Notes under the pieces: model-generated
The model's database searches: none
Told to the model about the DNA's origin: nothing
The model's input: only the letters and a program-made list of their open reading frames with translations
Made by a program: the position numbers and the translations under genes
Part shown: piece after piece, positions 1 through 5,513 of the stretch
How the letters are laid out: each line of letters begins with the position of its first letter
Numbering within the stretch: the first letter of the stretch is position 1
Source: Spirochaetaceae bacterium
GTDB taxonomy: Bacteria > Spirochaetota > Spirochaetia > Treponematales > Treponemataceae
Length of the DNA: 6,403 bases
Direction of reading: 5' to 3'
Assembly (NCBI GenBank): GCA_031285525.1
Contig: JAITWB010000158.1
Location: 1-6,403 of the forward strand

Positions 1-2
1 AT

Positions 3-497
3 CCGGCGCAGTTTTCTGCTTTCAACCCGGCGTCCCTCCGTTCTCCACTGGGGGAGCGATGGGCCTTTGATATGGGAGTACGCCTTGCGGCAAACGATTT
101 GATTCATGCTGAAAAGAAACGGGCTGTTATCTTTTTGTCAGCCGGACCCTTGTCAGAAAATGCCTTTAGCCGTTACGGACTCACCAATTTGGCGGCATAT
201 CTGAACAATAACGGCATTATCTTTAGTACCGTGTATCTGACTCAAGGGTCTGCCCTGCCGGAGCTTTCCTATCTCAGCGGTCAGACAAACGGTAAGTCTT
301 ATTATGTGTACCGTCCGGAGGGTCTTTCTCCGGTAGTGTCGGATATTCGTAGTGTGCCCAACGGCTCCTATCGGATCACTTATACATCGAGTCTGCCTAC
401 GGATTTTGGACGGGCTTTTTTGCCTGTGGAGATGGAAGTGTATCTGTTGAATCGTTCCGGCCGCACAGAAACGGGGTATTTCGCGCCCCTCCAGTAA
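3..497 (+). CDS. von Willebrand factor A-like domain protein, C-terminal part (5' end outside window)
   Basis: The frame is open from the left edge (first full codon at 3) to TAA at 495-497, so about 164 C-terminal residues are visible. The first ATG at 72 is internal: coding continues upstream of it as PAQFSAFNP and onward. A Lys-Arg pair leads into a hydrophobic strand and small loop (AVIFLSAGP), followed by a helix (LAAYLNNNG), another strand (IIFSTVYLTQG) and a Leu-Ser-Gly-Gln-Thr-Asn-Gly-Lys segment. This order resembles the second half of a VWA fold, where proteins often end with a loop such as GGKYY followed by strands. The metal-site DxSxS motif would lie upstream and cannot be checked. 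The tail (YRITYTSSLPTDFGRAFLPVEMEVYLL) looks like a beta-sandwich extension, as in secreted VWA proteins. The stop is six bases before the DUF503 gene, which suggests co-transcription. The VWA call is by pattern only; its role is unknown. Confidence 0.6.
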   Translation, partial: PAQFSAFNPASLRSPLGERWAFDMGVRLAANDLIHAEKKRAVIFLSAGPLSENAFSRYGLTNLAAYLNNNGIIFSTVYLTQGSALPELSYLSGQTNGKSYYVYRPEGLSPVVSDIRSVPNGSYRITYTSSLPTDFGRAFLPVEMEVYLLNRSGRTETGYFAPLQ

Positions 498-503
498 AAT
501 AGT

Positions 504-791
504 ATGATTGTGTCAATGCTTCAGTGTATTATCGAGATCCCGGAGTCGTCGTCTATCAAGGATAAGCGGCGGATTGTGCATTCTCTCCGGGAAAAGCTCA
601 GGCGTACCTTCAATATTTCCGCCGCAGAGGTGGATCTCGCTGATTCTCTCGGCTTTGCTCATATCGGCGGAGCTTTGGTCTCCAATTCACGGGAGTTCGG
701 AGAGAAGGTGCTTCAAAAAGCCGTCCTTATGATAGAAAAGGAAGTGCCGGGATGTCTGCAGGATGTGCAGATTCACTCCGAAAGTTTTTAG
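504..791 (+). CDS. DUF503 / YlxP-like small protein
   Basis: This complete 95-residue protein is about the usual length of the DUF503 (YlxP) family. The diagnostic part is the N-terminal strand followed by Ser-Ile-Lys-Asp-Lys-Arg-Arg (residues 17-23), then [18 protein letters not shown], in which family members carry a very similar SLKDKRRxVxSLxxRLxxxFNVxVAEVD pattern. The ATG at 504 is chosen because family members begin directly with this first strand. No good Shine-Dalgarno precedes it and the upstream stop is only six bases away, so translational coupling to the VWA-like gene is plausible. In Firmicutes ylxP usually lies between infB and rbfA in the rimP-nusA-infB operon. Here it lies on the far side of a histidine kinase, pointing towards that operon. 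The biochemical function of the family is not firmly known; a link to ribosome biogenesis is inferred from genome context. The TAG stop overlaps the kinase stop on the other strand. Confidence 0.85.
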   Translation: MIVSMLQCIIEIPESSSIKDKRRIVHSLREKLRRTFNISAAEVDLADSLGFAHIGGALVSNSREFGEKVLQKAVLMIEKEVPGCLQDVQIHSESF

Positions 792-3295
792 CTGTATTTG
801 ATGATTTTGGCAACCATTTCCTCGATGTTTAGGGGTTTGCCGATATGATCGTCCATTCCTGCTGACAGGCATTTTTCGATATCCTCGTGGAATACATCTG
901 AGGTCATTGCGATGACCGGTGTGCGCCGGAGGTTTTGCTCTTTTTCGAAGGCTCTGATAATCCGCACTGCATCGTAGCCGTCCATTTCGGGCATGTGGAT
1001 GTCCATGAATACGATGTCGAAATTTTCCGGGGCGGCGGTGTAAATTTCCGTGGCGATCCTGCCGTTTTCGGCAAAGGTTATCGTGATATGGGATGGTTCG
1101 AGCAGGTCGGAGATGATTTCCCGGTTTATGTCGATGTCTTCGGCGATGAGTATTTTTTTGCCCGATAAGTCCCATTCCTGAAAGGAAGCTGTTTCGGCGG
1201 GAATGTCCTGCGTTTTTGCGGCGGCTGCGGGGATTTCGAAGATGAAGGAAGTGCCTTTTTGGGGGATAGATTCGATTCTGATGGCGCCTCCCATCAGTTC
1301 GACGATCTGTTTTGAGATGGTGAGACCGAGCCCGGTGCCGCCGTATGTGCGGGAGATGGTTCCGTCTGCCTGCTCAAAGGGTTTGAATAGTTTTTCCTGT
1401 TGTTCCGCTGTTATGCCGATGCCGGTGTCTTTTACTTCAAACTGTAAAGTGTGTATGCCTGCTTCTGTTTTGAGTTTTCGTACAAAAAGGGAGACATCGC
1501 CGCCGTTTGGCGTGAATTTGACGGCATTGCTTATGAGGTTGGTTATGACCTGGCTGAGTTTTTGTTCATCCGAGTTGATGAACTGAGGGACATCGGGAGC
1601 GGTAGAGAGGGTGAAGTTGAGTTCTTTTGCCTCTATCTGATAGCTTAGTACCGAGGAGAGCCGGGTAAAGAGCTGTTCCAGGGAGAAGTCGGTGAAGGAG
1701 AGTTCCAGTTTGTTTGCATCTATCTTTGACATATCGAGGATGTTATTGATGACCCCCAAAAGATGGGTGGAAGCTTCTTTGATTCTGCCGAAGCAGTAGT
1801 CTTTTCGCTCCATATCCTGCGCATCGGTGCCTAAAGTGGTCATGCCGATTATGGCGTTCATGGGGGTTCGTATTTCATGGCTCATGTGTGAAACAAAGTC
1901 GCCCTTTGCTTTATTTGCGGACTCCGCTTCCTTTTTTGCTTCTGCCAGGGCTGAGACATCGGTCATCATGAGAATGAGGGAACTTTCCCCGGATGGGGAA
2001 TGCTCGGTTTTCGCATCTGAAAGAAAGACGTTTGTCTTTACTATGGCAAGCTGGTAATAGCAGAGGGCGCCGGAATTGCTTAACAGGGATAGGTTTTTTG
2101 CTATCGATATGGATAGATCCTCGCTGGCGGTATCCTTTTGGTCTATGATGTCTCCCAGGATTAATAACTCGTCAAGTGTCAGGAGTTCTTCAAAAATGGT
2201 GTTGCTGCTGATATCCAGTTTGTGGATCTTCATGAACCGATCCATTTGGGTGTTTAAAAACTGAACGCGCCGTTCCAGATTGAAGAAGGCAATGCCCTCG
2301 GGGAGTATGTTAAAGTCCCGGCAGACCAGATCCATGGTTTTGTTGAATCCGTCGATGATGCTGTGGTAGCTGCCGTCGTAATTGGCTGCATGAGCCCGGG
2401 CGGTAATATTTCCCCGGCGGACTTCCTTTGTTATGTGTTCAATGTCGCTGAGTAGTCCAAAAACGGAGTTAGCCACGCTTTCAAAGGCTTTGCCTACCTT
2501 TCCGACCTCGTCATCCCGTTTGTTAACCCATTCGGGCATGTTCAGGGTCATATTGCCCTGTGACATTTTGAGCGCAGAATCGATGATGATATGCAAGGGA
2601 ATGTTGAGGACATAATGGAAAATAATGTGTAATATGACGAGAAAAATCAGAAAAGAGATAAGAACCACGGTTATAAAGGTGGTCCGGTATGCAATTAACT
2701 CCTGGTTTAATGGGGTGATGTCGATATCGGTACCTACAAAGGCGATTGCTTTCCCTTGAGAGTTAAAAATGGGAGCATAGGCATAATAGAGTTCGCCGTA
2801 ATCGGCATTGTAGTATCTGGCTTTGTCAAAGGGTGTGCCGTTGGCGAGCACGTCCTGATAGCCGTCAAAGTCTACGGTTGATGCAGGGAACCCCAGGGCG
2901 TATTTCTGTCCTGACATTTCCATGGCATCGGAAGCGTATATATAGGTGAGCATTCCGGGAATTCCGGTGTCTGCCATGATGTAAAAATACGCAGCTCCGA
3001 TACGGCTTCCCAAAATGTCCATTTTTTCTGCAAAGGCTTTATACTCGTCATCGACGGTTAAGGTGCTGCTATAGCGTTCGATAAAATCCCCGTCGATGAC
3101 ATAGGAGGCCTGGGCGTTGCTGGTAAAACAGAGTCTTTCGCTGTAATTGTAAAACGCTTCCCGGGAATTCTTGAAACTGATGATGGTTAGGATAAATGAC
3201 ATAGCCAGGAAGATAATACAGGCGAAAGAACCGATATAGAAGGAGATGGTCGGATTAAATATACGGTGTTTTTTGCTGATATTTTGAAATTGCAT
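788..3295 (-). CDS. membrane-bound hybrid sensor histidine kinase with C-terminal receiver domain
   Basis: This 835-residue protein should autophosphorylate on His and pass the phosphate to its own receiver Asp at the inner face of the cytoplasmic membrane. Layout: TM1 about 19-42; extracytoplasmic Cache-like sensor about 43-204, with the typical late strand pair [22 protein letters not shown]2 about 205-229; HAMP about 230-283; a second HAMP-like segment about 284-326 (Gly-Asn-Ile-Thr-Ala-Arg ... GFNKTMD); a PAS-like segment about 330-448 ([10 protein letters not shown]); a short helical linker; HisKA with HEIRTPMN, phospho-acceptor H473; HATPase with N-box N586/N590, G1 DTGIGI 623-628 and G2 GGTGLGL 652-658; receiver about 714-832 with E719/D720, acceptor D765, T798 and K820. 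All catalytic residues are present. The ATG at 3295 follows AGAAGAGGT with a six-base spacer. No partner regulator, Hpt protein or output domain is visible, so the ligand and pathway are unknown. It is transcribed away from rimP and converges on the DUF503 gene. Confidence 0.95.
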   Translation of the reverse strand: MQFQNISKKHRIFNPTISFYIGSFACIIFLAMSFILTIISFKNSREAFYNYSERLCFTSNAQASYVIDGDFIERYSSTLTVDDEYKAFAEKMDILGSRIGAAYFYIMADTGIPGMLTYIYASDAMEMSGQKYALGFPASTVDFDGYQDVLANGTPFDKARYYNADYGELYYAYAPIFNSQGKAIAFVGTDIDITPLNQELIAYRTTFITVVLISFLIFLVILHIIFHYVLNIPLHIIIDSALKMSQGNMTLNMPEWVNKRDDEVGKVGKAFESVANSVFGLLSDIEHITKEVRRGNITARAHAANYDGSYHSIIDGFNKTMDLVCRDFNILPEGIAFFNLERRVQFLNTQMDRFMKIHKLDISSNTIFEELLTLDELLILGDIIDQKDTASEDLSISIAKNLSLLSNSGALCYYQLAIVKTNVFLSDAKTEHSPSGESSLILMMTDVSALAEAKKEAESANKAKGDFVSHMSHEIRTPMNAIIGMTTLGTDAQDMERKDYCFGRIKEASTHLLGVINNILDMSKIDANKLELSFTDFSLEQLFTRLSSVLSYQIEAKELNFTLSTAPDVPQFINSDEQKLSQVITNLISNAVKFTPNGGDVSLFVRKLKTEAGIHTLQFEVKDTGIGITAEQQEKLFKPFEQADGTISRTYGGTGLGLTISKQIVELMGGAIRIESIPQKGTSFIFEIPAAAAKTQDIPAETASFQEWDLSGKKILIAEDIDINREIISDLLEPSHITITFAENGRIATEIYTAAPENFDIVFMDIHMPEMDGYDAVRIIRAFEKEQNLRRTPVIAMTSDVFHEDIEKCLSAGMDDHIGKPLNIEEMVAKIIKYS

Positions 3296-3301
3296 TGTTG
3301 T

Positions 3302-3310
3302 ACCTCTTCT
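3302..3310 (-). promoter_or_regulatory. ribosome binding site of the hybrid kinase
   Basis: Read on the minus strand this is AGAAGAGGT, complementary to the 16S rRNA 3' end. It ends six bases before the ATG whose first base is 3295. This supports the chosen start and the complete N-terminus with TM1. Confidence 0.75.
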
Positions 3311-3321
3311 AAAAGATTAAT

Positions 3322-3345
3322 ATTACTATAACTTATTATAGCAAT
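3322..3345. repeat. imperfect inverted repeat over the kinase -10 region, possible operator
   Basis: The arms ATTACTATAA (3322-3331) and TTATAGCAAT (3336-3345) are complementary at 9 of 10 positions around a CTTA spacer. The dyad covers the kinase -10 box and the predicted start point, a position from which a bound repressor would block initiation. The TATAAT box and its AT-rich surroundings account for part of the symmetry, so it may be chance. No regulator is suggested by the window. Confidence 0.25.
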
Positions 3346-3363
3346 TAAGAATAGTTCTGTATA
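3335..3363 (-). promoter_or_regulatory. predicted sigma70-type promoter for the hybrid kinase
   Basis: On the minus strand there is a perfect -10 TATAAT (3340 down to 3335), 17 bases after TATACA (3363 down to 3358), which matches the TTGACA -35 consensus at four of six positions. Transcription would begin near 3328, giving a leader of about 32 bases that contains the AGAAGAGGT ribosome binding site. The surrounding sequence is very AT-rich, so chance matches to the -10 are easier than usual. Position and orientation are nevertheless right for the only minus-strand gene here. Confidence 0.55.
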
Positions 3364-3392
3364 TGCGTAGAGATGCCTTCATACTTTCGTCA

Positions 3393-3421
3393 TTGACAAA
3401 AAACAGACAGATTGATATAGT
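3393..3421 (+). promoter_or_regulatory. strong sigma70-type promoter for the rimP-nusA-infB operon
   Basis: There is a perfect -35 TTGACA at 3393-3398, a 17-base spacer, and -10 TATAGT at 3416-3421, one mismatch from consensus. Transcription should begin near 3428, about 130 bases before the chosen RimP start. It is the best promoter match in the window and faces the conserved operon. Its -35 lies 29 bases from the -35 of the opposing kinase promoter, so the two promoters are back to back and could compete for polymerase. Confidence 0.8.
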
Positions 3422-3452
3422 ATTTATAGAACAATTATTATCCTTATTGTGC

Positions 3453-3479
3453 GGGAGTCGTTCAAACGACTCTCTTTTT
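3453..3479 (+). terminator. intrinsic-terminator-like hairpin in the rimP leader (putative attenuator)
   Basis: GGGAGTCGT (3453-3461) pairs with ACGACTCTC (3466-3474) around a TCAA loop. The stem is nine base pairs including one G-U, and five T residues follow directly (3475-3479). This is a textbook rho-independent terminator shape. It lies only about 25 bases after the predicted transcription start and about 80 bases before rimP, so it cannot be the end of an upstream gene: the gene on the left runs the other way. A weak upstream pair, ACAAT (3431-3435) with ATTGT (3446-3450), might form another small hairpin. Premature terminators before rimP-nusA are known in other bacteria, and NusA itself affects hairpin termination, so feedback control is plausible but not shown. 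Confidence 0.7.
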
Positions 3480-3502
3480 GTATACGGAGGGTATCTCTGT
3501 TC

Positions 3503-3520
3503 ATGCGGGGCATGGATTAG
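3503..3520 (+). CDS. possible five-codon leader reading frame before rimP
   Basis: A strong GGAGGG (3486-3491) lies just after the attenuator hairpin but serves no RimP start. The nearest ATG, at 3503, is 11 bases downstream and opens a frame coding Met-Arg-Gly-Met-Asp before TAG at 3518-3520. The spacing is longer than ideal and the peptide is tiny. It could be a real leader peptide, a ribosome standby site, or chance in a purine-rich stretch. Confidence 0.2.
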   Translation: MRGMD

Positions 3521-3551
3521 GGGTACATATAGCGTAATTCTGAACAGATAC

Positions 3552-3555
3552 GGAG
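3552..3555 (+). promoter_or_regulatory. ribosome binding site that sets the RimP GTG start
   Basis: GGAG at 3552-3555 is followed by a five-base spacer (CGAAA) and GTG at 3561. It fixes a start that gives a normal RimP length. The in-frame ATG at 3363 lies upstream of the operon promoter, so an mRNA begun near 3428 could not contain it. Confidence 0.7.
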
Positions 3556-3560
3556 CGAAA

Positions 3561-4028
3561 GTGGACTATATCTCTCTTGAAAAAACACCCTACTATGCGG
3601 AATGCCGCCCCCTTGTGGAGGGTCTCGGGTTTTCATTGGTGGATTTACAGGTGTTTAAGCAGGCGGGACAGTTGCAGGTAAAAGTGGTCATAACCGGCCC
3701 GGAGCATATCGGAATTGCCGACTGTTCAAAGGTGCACCGGACACTGCTTACCAGGCTGGAAGCTCTTATGCAGTCACAGGATGTCTATATGGAAGTATCC
3801 TCCCCGGGAACCGGACGGAAGATAAAAAACGGGGCGGAGTTCCCTTTTTTCATTGGACGGTATATAAGCGTATGGGACACCAGGAAGACAGATTGGGTGT
3901 CGGGAAAACTCTGCAGGGCGGATGAAAATGAGGTTATCCTTGAAGTTACCTCACCGGAGCAGCAGATTCCTGAATCTCTCACTGTTCCTCTCTCGTGCGT
4001 GGCAAAAGCCAAATTATATAATATATAA
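3561..4028 (+). CDS. rimP: ribosome maturation factor RimP
   Basis: RimP helps assemble the small ribosomal subunit. The 155-residue product from GTG 3561 matches the usual family length of about 150. The N-terminal domain holds the strand-helix pattern (Pro-Leu-Val-Glu-Gly-Leu-Gly-Phe-Ser-Leu-Val-Asp-Leu, residues 17-29), then VKVVITGPEHIGIADCSKVHR (about 40-60), then the family hallmark EVSSPGTGR (78-86). The C-terminal SH3-like domain follows (GRYISVW ... GKLCRADENEVILEV) and ends in VAKAKLYNI, like the ARL-type tails of the family. The frame is open up to ATG 3363, but the extra 66 residues have no RimP character and cross the promoter and hairpin, so they are rejected. It is the first gene of the operon: nusA follows 14 bases after the TAA. 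Expression is probably set by the leader hairpin. Confidence 0.93.
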   Translation: MDYISLEKTPYYAECRPLVEGLGFSLVDLQVFKQAGQLQVKVVITGPEHIGIADCSKVHRTLLTRLEALMQSQDVYMEVSSPGTGRKIKNGAEFPFFIGRYISVWDTRKTDWVSGKLCRADENEVILEVTSPEQQIPESLTVPLSCVAKAKLYNI

Positions 4029-4042
4029 CAAGGGGGCTTTTC

Positions 4043-5506
4043 ATGTCTGAAATGGCTGAAGCGATACGACAGCTTTCCCAGGAAAAAGGAATATCGGAAG
4101 AGCTTGTTGTTCGTACAATTGAAAATACATTGATTGCGGCATATAAGCGGAAGTTCGGCACCAGCGACAATGCGGTGGTGAAAGTTGCCGAAGATAATAG
4201 TGATGTGACTATCTATGCCAGAAAGAAGATAGTCGATGGTGTGTGGGATCCGGTTGCGGAGATCGAACTCGAAGAAGCGCTTGAACTCGACCCTGAGTGT
4301 GAGCTCAACGATGAGCTTTTGATCGAGATCGATCCGAAGGACTTTGACCGGATATCGATACAGAGCGGCAAACAGACCGCCCATCAGTCCATTAGGGATA
4401 TACAGAAGGATAGCCTTTACTCCGAGTATAAAGACAAGGTCGGAGAGGTTATCATTGGTTATTATCAGCGGGAGCGGAACGGCAATATCTATGTCGATCT
4501 GGGTAAGGTTGAGGGTATCCTCCCTCGGAAGAACCAGTCTCCCCGTGAGACGTACCATAAGAATGACCGTATCAGGGCGATTATCACCGAAGCGAAGAAG
4601 AATCCTTCGGGCTTGCAGGTTGTGCTCTCCCGGACAGATCCTGAGTTTGTCCGCCGTATTCTGGAGCTGGAAGTTCCGGAGATCTACGACAAAACCGTGG
4701 AGATACACAATATCGTTAGGGAGCCGGGGTATAGGACAAAGATCGCCGTTTCGTCCAACCGGGACGATGTAGATCCGGTGGGCGCCTGTGTGGGTCTCAA
4801 GGGTGTGCGTATTCAGGCTGTTATCCGTGAACTTGAGGGCGAGAAGATCGATGTCCTTAAGTTCGATCCGGATCCGAGGGTGTTTATCAAGAATGCTCTT
4901 GCTCCGGCGGAAGTCAGCAGTGTGGTCATTCTGGACGAGGTGAAGCGGCAGGCTCTCGCTGTAGTGGCGGACTCCCAGTTCTCCCTCGCTATCGGTAAGC
5001 AGGGGCTCAATGTCCGTCTTGCTAACCGTCTGGTTGACTGGAATATCGATGTTAAGACTGACGATCAGTATGACGGAATTGATCCTTCTGCAAGCGCCAA
5101 AGAGGCAGCGAATGAGCTCTTTAGCGGTAATGGGGAAGAGGAATACGACGAGATTGCCCGGGTGTCCGAGCTTTCCGGAATGGATCAGCGGATTATCGAT
5201 ATCCTTATGGCAAACGGGATTGAATTTATCGAAGATTACCTCGCCGTTTCACCGGAAACCCTTGCGGGTTATGAAGGGCTGAGTAAAGAAGATATTGACT
5301 TGCTGTCATCATTAATAGAAGATTCTATTGAAATCGTTGAAGCCGAAGAAGACAGCGGTGATGGAGAGGAAGCTCAGGGACAGGAAGCTGATGAGCAGGA
5401 TGAAGAGTACGAGTGTCCCGAGTGCGGTGCGAAGATTACGATCGATATGACAACGTGTCCGAATTGTGGTATTGGTCTCAGTTTTGAATATGAGGACGAA
5501 GAATAG
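4043..5506 (+). CDS. nusA: transcription termination/antitermination factor NusA with C-terminal zinc ribbon
   Basis: NusA binds RNA polymerase and nascent RNA and modulates pausing, termination and antitermination. The 487 residues read as: N-terminal RNAP-binding domain about 1-125; S1 domain about 133-199 (VGEVIIGYY ... [14 protein letters not shown] ... LQVVLSR); KH1 with [18 protein letters not shown] (247-264); KH2 with [15 protein letters not shown] (316-330); one helix-hairpin-helix-like region about 379-427. An acidic linker (about 431-456) and a four-cysteine zinc ribbon follow: C458/C461 and C472/C475 as CPEC and CPNC ten residues apart. E. coli NusA instead has two acidic repeats and no zinc ribbon. 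The ATG has AGGGGG (4031-4036) six bases upstream. Neither ylxR nor ylxQ, which follow nusA in Firmicutes, is present. The core call is certain; the role of the ribbon is not known to me. Confidence 0.97.
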   Translation: MSEMAEAIRQLSQEKGISEELVVRTIENTLIAAYKRKFGTSDNAVVKVAEDNSDVTIYARKKIVDGVWDPVAEIELEEALELDPECELNDELLIEIDPKDFDRISIQSGKQTAHQSIRDIQKDSLYSEYKDKVGEVIIGYYQRERNGNIYVDLGKVEGILPRKNQSPRETYHKNDRIRAIITEAKKNPSGLQVVLSRTDPEFVRRILELEVPEIYDKTVEIHNIVREPGYRTKIAVSSNRDDVDPVGACVGLKGVRIQAVIRELEGEKIDVLKFDPDPRVFIKNALAPAEVSSVVILDEVKRQALAVVADSQFSLAIGKQGLNVRLANRLVDWNIDVKTDDQYDGIDPSASAKEAANELFSGNGEEEYDEIARVSELSGMDQRIIDILMANGIEFIEDYLAVSPETLAGYEGLSKEDIDLLSSLIEDSIEIVEAEEDSGDGEEAQGQEADEQDEEYECPECGAKITIDMTTCPNCGIGLSFEYEDEE

Positions 5507-5513
5507 GGTACAT

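Noticed and set aside
72..497. ATG 72 as the start of the VWA-like gene
   Set aside because: The same frame is open to the left edge, no ribosome binding site precedes ATG 72, and the VWA fold would lack its first half.
760..810. Bidirectional terminator between the DUF503 gene and the kinase
   Set aside because: The stops overlap and only short chance complementarities (such as TGCA) are present; no stem followed by a T-run was found on either strand.
687..1175. 162-codon minus-strand frame overlapping DUF503 and the kinase receiver
   Set aside because: It is a shifted-frame shadow of the kinase gene: the receiver motifs (acidic pair, D765, K820) are in the 788-3295 frame.
3480..3560. tRNA-like or riboswitch-like element in the rimP leader
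   Set aside because: I could not find a cloverleaf or a known aptamer core; only the attenuator hairpin upstream is well supported.
3785..4708. 307-codon open frame on the minus strand
   Set aside because: It lies wholly antisense to the conserved rimP and nusA coding sequence, shows no recognisable family or ribosome binding site, and is explained by codon bias of nusA.
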